A stretch of DNA of 64,000 nt from Nucisporomicrobium flavum (GTDB lineage: Bacteria; Actinomycetota; Actinomycetes; Mycobacteriales; Micromonosporaceae): NCBI RefSeq assembly GCF_016464385.1, contig NZ_JADMLH010000001.1:62001-126000 (forward strand). The letters are read 5' to 3'. Positions 19,140 through 29,838 of the stretch are shown one piece after another. The notes under the pieces were generated by a model. The model saw only the letters and a program-made list of their open reading frames with translations. It had not been told where the DNA came from and did no database searches. A program made the translations under genes and the position numbers. Within the stretch, counting starts at the first letter, position 1. Each line of letters starts with the position of its first letter.

Positions 19140-20690
19140 TCACGACTGCACGGGAACACCCGTGATCCGGAACCTGTCCGGCACGTCGACCGTCACGCTC
19201 GTCGTACCGGGCGCCGGCGCGGGGAACCACAGCGCCAGCAGCCGGGAGCTGCCCGGCGGGATGGCCTGGTTCAGCAGCCGGTCGCACAGACACCGATGGT
19301 CGCCCGCCGCTAGCTCGTAGTCCACCGGGTACGCCATCGTGTCCTCCGAGATCATCCGCACCCCCGAGGCGCCGTACGGGGCGTACGGGTCGAACTCGTC
19401 GCGGGCGGTGAACACGCCCTGGCCCAGGTAGTCGAGGATCGTCGCGTCGTCGGTGCCGGTGTTGCGGGCCACGAGATCGAGCTGCAGGAAACTGCCGCGT
19501 ACCGTCGCTGATCCCGGCGTGAAACGGACCGTGCCGCGGTGCAGCGGGAGGGTGACCTGGACGCCGTCGCGGGCGGTGCCCTGGGCGCCCTTCGTCCGGG
19601 GGAGCGGGACCTGCTTCGCTTTCCCGGCGGGCTCCTGCCCGGCTTTGTCGGTGGGCTTTTCGCCGGCTTTGTCGGTCGCGCGGAAGCTCACGGTCACGCG
19701 GCGGTTCCGGGCGCGGCCGGCGGCGGAGTCGTTCGGCGCGACCGGCTGGGTCTCACCCTTCGCGGCGACCTTTTTCGGCCACTGCCGATCCGGAAGCCGC
19801 CCGCGCAACGCCGCCGCGACCGCCTCGGCCCGCTGCCGCGACAGGCGCTGATTGTGGGCGGTGCCGCCGGTGTCGTCGGTGTGCCCGGTGATCGTCAACG
19901 GCCCGCCACCCGCGGCCGCGATGTCGGCGACGGCCGCGGCCACCGTCGTCGCCGCGGCGGGCGTGAGGCGGGCACTGTCGACCCGGAACAGCACATCGGT
20001 GTCCAGATCAAGATCAACCCGATCGGGGGTACGCCGGGTGCGCAGCCCGACATCCAGCCGATCGGTGTACGCGCTCAGCCCCGCGACCCGCGACGTGGCA
20101 CCCGTCAGGTCCAGCGCGTCCTCGCCCTCCGCGGGCGGAGGCACGGGACCGTCGACCACCGGCACGTCGGCGAACACCCCCGCGTACGGAAGCATCACCG
20201 ACAACCGGTCCACGGGGGCGGTAACCCCGCCGAAGGCCGCCTGCAACGTCGTGGTGTCCCCGGCGCCGGCCCGCACCGACCCGCTGCAAACACAGTCCCC
20301 GCCCGCCGACTCGGCAACGAGGTGAACCCGCCGCGCCCGCTCGTCCACCAGCCGCCCACCGGCGAACGACAGCGACTGGTCACCGGAGAAATGCCGGCTC
20401 ACCACGGTGGACCCTCGGCCCCGCGCGATCTGCTCCACCCGCGTACGCACACTCAGCACGACGACGTCGCCCGACCGCACCAACGGCCCGACCGTCAGCG
20501 CCAGTCTGTCCCCGGCGGCGTCGACGGTCCGGCTGAGCTCGAACCCGCCGGCCGCGGTCGCCGACCCGCCCGGGCCCTGGCCGGCCGAGGTTGCCGTCGG
20601 TCGTGGGGCGGGGCGGTCCGGCGATTCGCTGTCGCAGCCGGCCGCGAGGGCCAGGGTGCCGGCGACCGCGACCGCCAGGAGTCGCCGCAT
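19140..20690 (-). CDS. OmpA-family peptidoglycan-associated lipoprotein
   Basis: A 516-residue lipoprotein. The signal MRRLLAVAVAGTLALAAGC puts the lipidated Cys at 19. An N-terminal region of about 220 residues of unknown fold follows. The OmpA/MotB domain (about residues 235-345) has TDVLFRVDSARLTPAA, ITGHTDDTGG and GRARNRRVTV, the peptidoglycan-binding core. After a Lys/Pro linker comes a C-terminal beta-rich domain of about 150 residues (DLVARNTGTDDATI). I chose ATG 20690 because GAGGAGG precedes it and it begins the signal peptide. Confidence 0.85.
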   Translation of the reverse strand: MRRLLAVAVAGTLALAAGCDSESPDRPAPRPTATSAGQGPGGSATAAGGFELSRTVDAAGDRLALTVGPLVRSGDVVVLSVRTRVEQIARGRGSTVVSRHFSGDQSLSFAGGRLVDERARRVHLVAESAGGDCVCSGSVRAGAGDTTTLQAAFGGVTAPVDRLSVMLPYAGVFADVPVVDGPVPPPAEGEDALDLTGATSRVAGLSAYTDRLDVGLRTRRTPDRVDLDLDTDVLFRVDSARLTPAAATTVAAAVADIAAAGGGPLTITGHTDDTGGTAHNQRLSRQRAEAVAAALRGRLPDRQWPKKVAAKGETQPVAPNDSAAGRARNRRVTVSFRATDKAGEKPTDKAGQEPAGKAKQVPLPRTKGAQGTARDGVQVTLPLHRGTVRFTPGSATVRGSFLQLDLVARNTGTDDATILDYLGQGVFTARDEFDPYAPYGASGVRMISEDTMAYPVDYELAAGDHRCLCDRLLNQAIPPGSSRLLALWFPAPAPGTTSVTVDVPDRFRITGVPVQS

Positions 20691-20756
20691 GCCGAACCTC
20701 CTCGTCGTCGCCCGCACCCGCAGCCTAGGCAATCGGCGGCATGACCGCCGGACGGC

Positions 20757-21149
20757 TCAGAGCGGTTCGGGGCCGTACTTGTTGGGGCCGTCGTTGCTGT
20801 CCAGCAGCGTCATGATGAGCACGGCGAAGCCGCCGAGCGGGATGATGCCGAGGAGCTGCCACCAGCCGCTCAGCCCGGCGTCGTGCAGCCGCCGGCTGGT
20901 GACCGCCAGGGTGGGCAGGAACACGACGAGGATGAACACCGCGACCAGGATGCCGAGGGCGACGTTGCCGCCGTCGGAATTCCCGAGCAGGAAGCCGATC
21001 GCGATGAGCGCGAGGTAGATGACGGCGTTGAAGAGGGTGTACCACCAGTACTCGGCGCGGCGCGCCCGGCCGCTGAAGGTGGCGTACTTGCGGTAGCAGC
21101 CTGCCCAGTAGCCCAGCGGTCCCACGCTGGACCGGGAGTCGACGGTCAC
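20757..21149 (-). CDS. DUF805 membrane protein
   Basis: A 130-residue protein with the DUF805 hallmarks FSGRARRAEYWWYTLFN, SRRLHDAGLSGWWQLLGIIPL and four hydrophobic segments. These are small inner-membrane proteins of unknown function. It has its own short upstream region and is not obviously co-transcribed with the OmpA-like gene 66 bases downstream. Confidence 0.88.
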   Translation of the reverse strand: MTVDSRSSVGPLGYWAGCYRKYATFSGRARRAEYWWYTLFNAVIYLALIAIGFLLGNSDGGNVALGILVAVFILVVFLPTLAVTSRRLHDAGLSGWWQLLGIIPLGGFAVLIMTLLDSNDGPNKYGPEPL

Positions 21150-21239
21150 GGATGTCCTCCTTGGAAGGTGCGGGAGCGGCCGATCCTAGACAGTGATCGA
21201 AGCTTCCGCTGCCCCGTTCCGGTCGTGTTTCCGAGGGGC

Positions 21240-21272
21240 GGCCCGCCACACCGGTCGGCGGTGCGGCGGGCC
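21240..21272 (-). terminator. Terminator hairpin after the flotillin gene
   Basis: A 14-bp stem (21240-21253 with 21259-21272) with one mismatch and a GTCGG loop lies 20 bases beyond the flotillin stop. It is GC-only without a clear U-run, as is usual in actinomycetes. Confidence 0.55.
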
Positions 21273-21292
21273 TGTCGGTCGACGGGACGGTC

Positions 21293-22438
21293 TCAGGCGA
21301 CCGGGTGGGTCTCGGCCCGGTTGCCGTTGAGCGCCGCGACGTCCGTGCCGGCCGGGGCGGTTCGCAGACCCGCGCGGATCGTCTCGAGCATCGCGGTGCC
21401 CTGGGCCGCCAGCGAAGCCACGACGCTGTTGAGCCCTTCGGCGCCGTCGAGCACGGTGACGTTGGCTCCCTGCAGGCCCTGCGCCGCGGCTTTGAGGAGC
21501 TCGGGCAGCTGCTGAATGACCATCTGGTCCAGGGCGATCCGGTCCTGCGCTGCGGCCGCCTCCGCGGACAGCTTGGTGGCGTCGGCCTGCGCCCGGGCCA
21601 GCGTCCGGATCCGCTCCGCCTCGGCCTCGGCGGGGCGGACGACCTCGGCGATGAGCTCGGCCTGGCGCAGCTCGGCATTCTTCTGCGCCACGAGCGACCG
21701 TTCCACCAGCACGTCCTGCTGGGCCCGGGCGGCGGCCAGCGGACCGGCCTGCGCGGCGGTCTGCTGGGCCTGGTCGATCTCCGCCTGGTACTGGGCCCGG
21801 GCGATGGCCGTCTGCCTCGCGTACTCGGCCTGGAAACGGGCGCTCTCCTGCTGAGCCATCGCGCTCGCCTGGTCGGCCGCGGCCTGGGCGATCGCGGCGT
21901 CCTGGTTCACCTTCGCCTGGTGCGGCGCGGCGAGTGCGCTGATGTAGCCGGCGCCCTTGTCGTCGATGCTGCTGATCTGCAGGGAGTCGACGGCCAGGCC
22001 GATCCGTGCCATCTCGGTCTTGCTGGCGTCGACGATCGCGTCGGCGAGGGTCTGCTGCTCGCGGATGATCGCCTCGACCGTCATGCTGCCGATGATGCTG
22101 CGCAGGTGGCCGCTGAAGATCCGGCCGACCAGCGTGGGCATCTGCGTCTGGTCGCCCTGGAAGCGGCGGGCCGCGGCGGCGATGGACTCGTGGTCGTCGC
22201 CGACCTTGAACGCGATGACGGCCTGCACGGCGAGGGTCAGGCCCTGCTTGGTGTAGCAGTCCTCGATCACCTCGGCCTCCTGCATGGCCAGGGTGAGGCG
22301 GGTGGCCTTGGAGATGACGGGCGGGACGAAGACCCCGTGCCCGGTGACAATCTTGAACGGCAACGCGTCCGTCCCACGCTGCTTCCGACCACTGATCAGA
22401 AGCGCCTCGTTGGGAGCGGGCACCCGGTAACCGAACAC
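21293..22438 (-). CDS. Flotillin/SPFH-domain protein
   Basis: A 381-residue flotillin-like protein. It starts FGYRVPAPNEALLISG and continues with an SPFH/band-7 domain to about residue 180. A long Ala/Gln/Glu-rich coiled coil (about 185-300) precedes the C-terminal tail. No strong N-terminal membrane anchor is visible, so membrane contact may be by hairpin or through a partner. Flotillins scaffold membrane microdomains. The start is GTG 22438 with AAGGG upstream, 12 bases after the small NfeD-like gene, which supports a two-gene operon. Confidence 0.85.
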   Translation of the reverse strand: MFGYRVPAPNEALLISGRKQRGTDALPFKIVTGHGVFVPPVISKATRLTLAMQEAEVIEDCYTKQGLTLAVQAVIAFKVGDDHESIAAAARRFQGDQTQMPTLVGRIFSGHLRSIIGSMTVEAIIREQQTLADAIVDASKTEMARIGLAVDSLQISSIDDKGAGYISALAAPHQAKVNQDAAIAQAAADQASAMAQQESARFQAEYARQTAIARAQYQAEIDQAQQTAAQAGPLAAARAQQDVLVERSLVAQKNAELRQAELIAEVVRPAEAEAERIRTLARAQADATKLSAEAAAAQDRIALDQMVIQQLPELLKAAAQGLQGANVTVLDGAEGLNSVVASLAAQGTAMLETIRAGLRTAPAGTDVAALNGNRAETHPVA

Positions 22439-22450
22439 GTCAGAGCCCTT

Positions 22451-22690
22451 CTAGGATGCCCCGGGCGGAGCCGCCCGCGGCACAAGCGGCCATGACTCGA
22501 CGTCGACCTGACGCGCGCCACGGTTGTTGACGACGAGGACCTCCGTGCCGGCTGCCAGGGCCGTCGGGGCGTACCCGAGGTAGTAGTGCGCGATCCCGTC
22601 CACCACCACCCGGACCTCACCGGGAAGATCGCCACCGCGGATCCCGCTGCACACGGTCCCGACTTTGCCGACCACGGTCTGACTCGCCAC
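22451..22690 (-). CDS. Small NfeD-like OB-fold protein, partner of flotillin
   Basis: About 79 residues: VVGKVGTVCSGIRGGDLPGEV and LAAGTEVLVVNNRGARQVDV look like the soluble OB-fold end of NfeD proteins. Their genes are commonly paired with SPFH genes. There is no membrane segment, so it is shorter than full NfeD. I prefer GTG 22690 because homology starts at ASQTVVGKVG, but no good ribosome binding site is seen and the start could be upstream (up to 22795). Confidence 0.6.
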   Translation of the reverse strand: MASQTVVGKVGTVCSGIRGGDLPGEVRVVVDGIAHYYLGYAPTALAAGTEVLVVNNRGARQVDVESWPLVPRAAPPGAS

Positions 22691-22848
22691 GGCTGCATTG
22701 TGCGCCTCCGACGCCAGCGGCGAACACCCGCAGCGCCCGGGCGGGCCGCCCACTGTGACGCGGGCGACTTCGCCGACACCGCGACGAGACGGCACCCGTG
22801 GCGGTGACCGGCGTTACCTTTGACGACACGACGTGGTCGAGGTGGGCG

Positions 22849-23472
22849 ATGACGGAAAAGGTCGACTTCAAGAAGGACATCGCGGCGTACCGGGCGCGGC
22901 AGGGCTCGTTCGCGGTCGTGGACGTGCCCGACCTGCAGTACCTCATGGTCGATGGACACGGCGACCCCAACCACGGCCGGGCGTTCGCCGACGCGGCGGA
23001 GGCGCTCTATCCGCTGGCGTACGGGCTGAAGTTCGCGAGCAAGCGGACCCTCGGGCGCGACTATGTCGTGATGCCCCTGGAGGGCCTGTGGTGGGCCGAT
23101 GACATGGATTCGTTCACGACGGTCCGGGACAAGTCGCGATGGCACTGGACGCTCATGATCATGGTGCCGGACTGGATCGAGCAGGCCATGATGTCGGCCG
23201 ACGTCGAGCGGCTCGGGGCCGGGAACCGGCCCGGGCGTCTGGGGGATGTTCGCCTGCAAGCGCTGTCCGAGGGCCGCTGCGTGCAGACCCTCCACATCGG
23301 CCCGTACGACGAGGACGCCGAGGTGCTGGCGCGGATGCACCACGAGTACATCCCGGGCAACGGGTTCCGGATGACCGGTCGCCACCACGAGATCTACCTG
23401 AGCGACGCCCGAAGGGTCGCGCCCGGCAAGCTCCGGACGATCCTCCGGCAGCCCGTGGTCGCGGCCGGCTGA
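22849..23472 (+). CDS. GyrI-like small-molecule-binding protein
   Basis: A 207-residue protein of the GyrI-like/SOUL-type ligand-binding family. It has KVDFKKDIAAYRARQGSFAVVDVPDLQYLMVDG at the start (positions 22852-22950) and TLHIGPYDEDAEVLARMH near the end. These bind hydrophobic small molecules, and some hydrolyse or sequester antibiotics. ATG 22849 is preceded by GAGGTGGG. It stands alone between divergent and convergent neighbours, with no attached DNA-binding domain. Confidence 0.82.
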   Translation: MTEKVDFKKDIAAYRARQGSFAVVDVPDLQYLMVDGHGDPNHGRAFADAAEALYPLAYGLKFASKRTLGRDYVVMPLEGLWWADDMDSFTTVRDKSRWHWTLMIMVPDWIEQAMMSADVERLGAGNRPGRLGDVRLQALSEGRCVQTLHIGPYDEDAEVLARMHHEYIPGNGFRMTGRHHEIYLSDARRVAPGKLRTILRQPVVAAG

Positions 23473-23485
23473 CCGGGCGCAGGGC

Positions 23486-23794
23486 CTACGTCGTCGTCCG
23501 GCTGCGCAGCCACGCCGCCTTGGCCGCGGCCCGCTCCTCGTCGGCGCCGGCGGCTCGGAGCAGTTCCAGCGCCGGCCAGTATCGGATCGTGTCGGACTGC
23601 GGGCCGGCGACGACCCGGTGCAGGTAGTCACCCAGGGCGTCACCGAGCACGACGGGGTCCCGGCTGATGGCCCGCAGCGCGGGCAGCGCCGAGGCGGGAT
23701 CGGACGCCGGGCCGCCGGCGGAGACGCGGTCGACCATGGCGGCGACCCGAGCTGCGGCCGCACGTTGCTCCTCGCTGAGGTCGGGCTTCTGCAT
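23486..23794 (-). CDS. Small helical protein of unknown function
   Basis: A 102-residue Ala/Arg-rich protein (ALPALRAISRDPVVLGDALGDYL, WPALELLRAAGADEERAAAKAAW) predicted to be helical, soluble and without Cys. I do not recognise a family. It converges with the GyrI-like gene across 13 bases. Codon composition is like its neighbours, with GC at third positions, which supports a real gene. Confidence 0.55.
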   Translation of the reverse strand: MQKPDLSEEQRAAAARVAAMVDRVSAGGPASDPASALPALRAISRDPVVLGDALGDYLHRVVAGPQSDTIRYWPALELLRAAGADEERAAAKAAWLRSRTTT

Positions 23795-23839
23795 GCGGCG
23801 ACGGTACGCCGCTACCGGAAGCCGCAGCAGGAGCCGAGG

Positions 23840-25147
23840 TCAGGGCTTCGGCCGCTGGTCCACGATCCGGCGCATCTTGCCCATCGAGCGTTCCACCCCG
23901 TCCGGTTCGATCACCTCGACCGTCACGCTCACCCCGACCGTGTTCTTCACCAGCGCGGCCAGCTGCCGCCCCGCCTCCTCCGCCGCCGAGGGCGTGACCC
24001 CGTGCCGCCGTTCCACCTTCACCGTCAGCTCGTCCAGGCGTCCCGATCGGCTCAGCACACACTGGAAGTGCGGGGACAGCGCGGGCGTACGGACGATGAG
24101 CTCCTCGATCTGGGTCGGGAACAGGTTCACCCCGCGCAGGATGATCATGTCGTCCGTACGGCCGGTGATCTTCTCGATGCGGCGCATGGGGCGGGCCGTG
24201 CCGGGCAGGAGGCGGGTCAGGTCCCGGGTGCGGTAGCGGACGACCGGCATCGCCTCCTTGGTCAGGGACGTGAAGACGAGCTCGCCGAGTTCGCCGTCCG
24301 GGAGGACCTCGCCGGTGAGCGGGTCGATGATCTCGGGGAGGAAGTGGTCCTCCCAGACGTGCAGGCCGTCCTTGGTCTCCACGCATTCCATCGCCACGCC
24401 GGGACCCATCACCTCGGACAGCCCGTAGATGTCGACCGCGTGCAGGTCCACCTCCTGCTCGATCTCCGCGCGCAGCTCCTGCGTCCACGGTTCGGCGCCG
24501 AAGATGCCGACCGCGAGCGACGTGGCGCGGGGGTCCACGCCCTGGCGGCGCATCTCGTCGACGATCGCGAGCATGTAGCTGGGGGTCACCATGATGATGT
24601 CCGGCTCGAAGTCCTTGATCAGCATGACCTGGCGTTCCGTCATGCCGCCGGACACCGGGATCACGGTGCAGCCGAGCTCCTCCGCGCCGTAGTGGGCTCC
24701 CAGGCCGCCGGTGAACAGGCCGTACCCGTACGCGACGTGGACCCGGTCGCCGGGCCGGCCGCCGGCCGCGCGGATGGAGCGGGCCATGAGGCGGGCCCAG
24801 ACGCGGACGTCCTCGAGCGTGTAGCCGACGACCGTCGGGCGGCCGGTCGTGCCGGACGACGCGTGCAGGCGGGCGATCCGGTCGCGGGGCACGGCGAACA
24901 TGCCGTACGGGTAGTTGGCCCGCAGCACGGCCTTGTCGGTGAACGGGAACTTCGCCAGGTCGCCGAGCTCGCGCAGGTCGTCGGGGTGGACCTGGCGTTC
25001 CTCGAACATCGCCCGGTACGGCGCCACGTTCTCGTACGCGTGCCGCAGCGACCACTTCAGCCGCTCGAGTTGCAGCTCGCGGAGCTCGTCGACCGAGGCG
25101 CGTTCGACGGGCTCGAGGTCCTCGGGCCGAGGGGTGCGATCCTGCAT
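23840..25147 (-). CDS. paaK: Phenylacetate-CoA ligase (PaaK)
   Basis: A 435-residue adenylate-forming enzyme that activates phenylacetate to phenylacetyl-CoA, the entry step of the pathway. The AMP-binding motif is LHASSGTTGRPTVVGYT, followed by VAYGYGLFTGGLGAHYGAE and IYGLSEVMGPGVAMEC. The C-terminal domain has RTDDMIILRGVNLFPTQIE and a late GKMRRIVD with the catalytic Lys. Length matches PaaK. It is the last gene of the leftward paaI-paaR-paaK set, 13 bases after paaR. Confidence 0.95.
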   Translation of the reverse strand: MQDRTPRPEDLEPVERASVDELRELQLERLKWSLRHAYENVAPYRAMFEERQVHPDDLRELGDLAKFPFTDKAVLRANYPYGMFAVPRDRIARLHASSGTTGRPTVVGYTLEDVRVWARLMARSIRAAGGRPGDRVHVAYGYGLFTGGLGAHYGAEELGCTVIPVSGGMTERQVMLIKDFEPDIIMVTPSYMLAIVDEMRRQGVDPRATSLAVGIFGAEPWTQELRAEIEQEVDLHAVDIYGLSEVMGPGVAMECVETKDGLHVWEDHFLPEIIDPLTGEVLPDGELGELVFTSLTKEAMPVVRYRTRDLTRLLPGTARPMRRIEKITGRTDDMIILRGVNLFPTQIEELIVRTPALSPHFQCVLSRSGRLDELTVKVERRHGVTPSAAEEAGRQLAALVKNTVGVSVTVEVIEPDGVERSMGKMRRIVDQRPKP

Positions 25148-25160
25148 CGTCGTTCTCCTC

Positions 25161-25769
25161 TCAGGCGGGCCGCGTACGCAGGCCGTCGAAGGCGATCGCG
25201 GCCACCGTGGCGGCCAGCTCGGCGGCGCCGCCGCGGGAGGGGCTGTACCACTCGATGAGTGAGTTCACCATGCCGAAAAGCAGGCGGGCGGCGGTGGCGG
25301 GGTCCACGTCGGCGCGGATCGAGCCCTCCGCCTGGGCCTGCTTGACGAGCGTGGTGACCTCCTGGTCGAAGAGGCGGCGGCGTTCCAGCGCCTCGAGCTC
25401 GGCCTCGGTGTTGCCGCGTACGCGCAGCAGCAGCGTCACGTACGGGAGCCGTTCGGCCAGCACGAGCACGCTGAGCCGGATGAGCGACTCGAGCCGCTCG
25501 AGGGCGCTGGCGGGGGTCAGGTCGCGGACCCGGGTCATCGCCTCGTCGAGGCCGTCGAGGGCGTGCCCGACGGCGAGCCGCAGCAGCTCCTCCTTGCCGC
25601 GGACGTGGTGGTAGATGCTCGACTTGGTGATCCGCAGCGCCCGGGCGAGGTCGTCCATGCTCGTGGCGTCGTAGCCCCGTTCGTTGAACAGACGGACCGC
25701 GGCGGTGAGCACGGCGTCCAGGTCGTGCCCCGGGCGCCCGCGGCGGCCCCGGGTCGCCGCGTCGCTCAC
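25161..25769 (-). CDS. paaR: TetR-family repressor of phenylacetate genes (PaaR)
   Basis: A 202-residue TetR regulator. The DNA-binding helices are in [34 protein letters not shown] (about residues 20-55, shown as short motifs [14 protein letters not shown] and [17 protein letters not shown]). The helical C-terminal part would bind the inducer, phenylacetyl-CoA by analogy. It starts at GTG 25769, overlapping paaI by four bases. A TetR-size operator lies in the paaI-paaN divergent promoter region, so control of both arms is likely. Confidence 0.85.
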   Translation of the reverse strand: MSDAATRGRRGRPGHDLDAVLTAAVRLFNERGYDATSMDDLARALRITKSSIYHHVRGKEELLRLAVGHALDGLDEAMTRVRDLTPASALERLESLIRLSVLVLAERLPYVTLLLRVRGNTEAELEALERRRLFDQEVTTLVKQAQAEGSIRADVDPATAARLLFGMVNSLIEWYSPSRGGAAELAATVAAIAFDGLRTRPA

Positions 25770-26170
25770 GCGGGCCGTCCGGGGCTGATCATGCGGCTGC
25801 GGCCGCGGAACTCGGCCACCACATCGCCGTCGCGGGTGACGGTGACGTCGTAGATGCCGCTGCGCCCGCTGGTCGAGCGTTCGGTGGCGCGGGCCTCCAG
25901 CACATCGCCCTCGGCTGTCGGGCGCAGGAACGTCACGTCCGCGCCGGCCGCCACGGTGACCGGGCCGTGGGTGTTGCAGGCGCACGCGAACGCCGTGTCG
26001 GCGAGGAGGAACACGTACCCGCCGTGGGTCATGCCGTGGCCGTTCACCATCTCCGCGGTGACTGTCATGCGGACGACCGCGGCGCCCTGACCTGCGGAGA
26101 TCAGCTCGATCCCGAGCCGCTGGGACGCCGTGTCGCGCGCGAACATGTCGTGTGCCGCGGTGTGTGCCAT
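25766..26170 (-). CDS. paaI: Hydroxyphenylacetyl-CoA thioesterase (PaaI)
   Basis: A 134-residue hot-dog thioesterase. PaaI removes CoA from stalled or toxic intermediates of the pathway. The catalytic region reads [22 protein letters not shown], with the conserved Asp. ATG 26170 is chosen because it begins the conserved AHDMFARD; the longer frame runs into the operator. It is the first gene of the leftward operon. Confidence 0.9.
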   Translation of the reverse strand: MAHTAAHDMFARDTASQRLGIELISAGQGAAVVRMTVTAEMVNGHGMTHGGYVFLLADTAFACACNTHGPVTVAAGADVTFLRPTAEGDVLEARATERSTSGRSGIYDVTVTRDGDVVAEFRGRSRMISPGRPA

Positions 26171-26185
26171 GAGTAACCCCGGGTC

Positions 26186-26214
26186 TTGATAACCGACCGA
26201 ACGGACGGTAAATA
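26186..26214 (+). promoter_or_regulatory. Probable promoter of the paaN operon
   Basis: TTGATA (26186-26191) and TAAATA (26209-26214) are spaced by 17 bases, giving a start about 24 bases before the paaN GTG. The spacer is almost exactly the TetR-type palindrome, so bound PaaR would exclude RNA polymerase. The sequence is visible; the function is inferred. Confidence 0.6.
26192..26209. promoter_or_regulatory. PaaR operator palindrome
   Basis: ACCGACCGAACGGACGGT is an 8-2-8 inverted repeat with one mismatched pair. It is 22 bases from the paaI start and sits between the divergent paa arms. ACCGACCG/CGGTCGGT-type palindromes are usual targets of TetR-family PaaR proteins. Confidence 0.65.
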
Positions 26215-26244
26215 ATAGTGACACCCAATCGCAAAGGAGCGCCG

Positions 26245-27925
26245 GTGACAAGCCCCGCCGAGTTCTACGAGACGCACCGCGAGTTGCTGGACAAGGCGAT
26301 CGAGGCCGCCGCGACGCGGGACCACTGGTCGGCGTACCCGGAGTCGCCGAGCAAGTCCGTCTACGGCGAGCAGGCCGCGCCCGCCGGTGAGCAGGCGTTC
26401 CAGGCGCTGCTCGGCAAGGATTTCCCGATCGAGGTGCCCGGCGCGACCACGAGCGTGTCGACCGAGCGCTCGCCGTACGGGATCGAGCTGGGCATCCGCT
26501 ATCCGAAGGGTGAGCCGGGCGACCTGATCGCCGCCGCCCGTGCCGCGACGCCGGCCTGGCGGGCCGTGGGGCCGCACGCCCGCGCGGGCGTGGCCGCCGA
26601 GATCCTGCGGCGGGTCAACGCGCGCATCTTCGAGATGGCGCACGCCGTGCAGCACACCAGCGGGCAGGCGTTCGTCATGGCGTTCCAGGCCGGCGGCGCG
26701 CACGCGCAGGACCGCGGGCTGGAGGCCGTCGCGGTCGCGCTGGCCGAGCAGACCCGCATGCCCGCCACCGCCACCTGGGCCAAGCCGCAGCGCGGCGGCG
26801 ACCCGCTGCGGCTGAGCAAGACCAGCACGCCCGTCGGCCGCGGCGTGGCGCTGGTGATCGGCTGCAACACCTTCCCGACCTGGAACAGCTACCCGGGCCT
26901 GTTCGCCAGCCTGGTCACCGGCAACCCGGTGATCGTCAAGCCGCACCCCGGCGCGGTCCTGCCGCTGGCCATCACCGTGCAGGTCGCCCGCGAGGTGCTC
27001 ACCGAGGCCGGGCAGGACCCGAACCTCGTGACGCTCGCGGTCGAGGAGCGCGGCGACGGCATCGCCGCCACCCTCGCCACCCACCCGGACGTGCGCATCG
27101 TCGACTTCACCGGCTCGAGCGAGTTCGGCAACTGGCTGGAGGCCAACGCGCGGCAGGCCGTCGTCTACACCGAGAAGGCCGGCCTGAACACCGTCGTCGT
27201 CGACTCCACCGACGACTACCGCGGGATGCTGCGCAACCTCGCGTTCTCGCTGTCGCTCTACAGCGGGCAGATGTGTACGACCCCGCAGAACCTGCTCGTG
27301 CCCGCCGGCGGCATCGACACCGACGCCGGTCGCAAGAGCCCCGCCGATTTCGGTGCCGACCTCGCCGCGGCGGTCGGCAAGCTGCTCGGCGACCCGAAGC
27401 GCGCCGCCGGCACGCTGGGCGCGATCGTCAACGACGGCGTGCTGGCCCGGGTCACCGAGGCCGGTTCGCTGCCCGGCGTGCTGCACCCGTCCGCCGAGGT
27501 CGCCGACGAGCAGTTCCCCGGCGCCACGATCCGTACGCCGGTCATCGTGCGCCTCGACGCCTCGGACGAGAAGACGTACACGCGGGAGTGGTTCGGTCCG
27601 GTGTCGTTCGTCATCACCACCGAGTCCACCGAGCACAGCCTGCGGCTGTTCACCGAGACCGTGCGCCATCACGGCGCGCTGACCGCGTCGGTGTACTCGA
27701 CCTCGGAGGACGTCCTCGCCGCGGCGCGGGAGGCCGCACTGGACGCCGGCGTGCACCTCTCGCAGAACCTGACGGGCGGCGTCTTCGTCAACCAGACCGC
27801 CGCGTTCAGCGACCTGCACGGCACCGGCGCCAACCCGGCCGCGACGGCCTCGCTGACGGACCCGGCGTACATCACCGGGCGGTTCTTCACCCTGCAGTCG
27901 CGGCACCACATCGGCGAGGAGAGCA

Positions 27926-27933
<8 letters not shown>
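26245..27933 (+). CDS. paaN: Phenylacetate degradation aldehyde dehydrogenase PaaN
   Basis: A 562-residue aldehyde dehydrogenase of the PaaN family. It oxidises the semialdehyde released when the oxepin-CoA ring is opened. The catalytic Cys344 is in [12 protein letters not shown], Glu310 in YTEKAGLN, and [14 protein letters not shown] is the cofactor motif. It lacks the MaoC-like hydratase domain that E. coli PaaZ carries at its C-terminus (681 residues there). GTG 26245 follows AAAGGAG by a good spacer; the start at 26218 lies too close to the promoter. Confidence 0.9.
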
Positions 27934-29103
<1,170 letters not shown>

Positions 29104-29104
<1 letters not shown>

Positions 29105-29838
29105 TGGGAGCCACTCTCGCGGTCGAGGAGCACGCCGGCCGGGTGGTCGTCACGCTGCGGCGCCCCGAGGCCCGCAACGCCATCAACGCGGCCATGATCC
29201 GCGAGCTGCACGACGTCTGCGCGGACCTCGAGGAACGGCCCCGGCTGCTGCTGATCACCGGCGCCGAGGGCACCTTCGCCGCCGGCGCGGACATCGGCGA
29301 GCTGCGCGAACGCGGGCGCGACCAGGCGCTGCAGGGCATCAACAGCCGGCTGTTCGACCGGATCGCCCGGCTGCCGCTGCCCACGGTCGCCGCGGTCGAC
29401 GGGTACGCGCTCGGCGGTGGCGCGGAGCTCGCGTACGCCTGCGACGTGCGGCTGGCCTCGCCCGCGGCGGTGTTCGGCAACCCGGAGCCGGGGCTGGGCA
29501 TCCTCGCGGCGGCCGGCGCGTGCTGGCGGCTGCGGGAGCTCGTGGGCGCCTCGGTGGCCAAGCAGGTGCTGCTGGCCGGGCGCCGGCTCGACGCGGACGA
29601 CGCGTACCGGTTCGGGCTGGTCGCCGAGGTCGTGCCGGCGGGTGAGCTGCTCAAGCGGGCGCACGCGCTGCTCGACCGGATGGCCCGTTCGGGTCCGCTG
29701 GCGTTGCGGCTGACCAAGCTGGTCGCCGACGCGCCCGGCGGTCATCCGGTCACCGACGACCTCGCGCAGGCGATCCTGTTCGAGTCCGAGGACAAGCGGT
29801 CGCGGATGGACGCGTTCCTGGCGGGTGAGCGGCGATGA
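29104..29838 (+). CDS. paaF: Enoyl-CoA hydratase (PaaF-like)
   Basis: A 244-residue crotonase-fold enzyme. The oxyanion hole is [10 protein letters not shown]. Both catalytic Glu of true hydratases are present with the canonical 20-residue spacing: [11 protein letters not shown] and FGNPEPGLG. It is therefore better assigned as the PaaF hydratase than as the PaaG epoxide isomerase. The usual GAGGTQRL after the second Glu is changed to AAAGACWRL. It is the only crotonase gene in the cluster. Confidence 0.86.
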
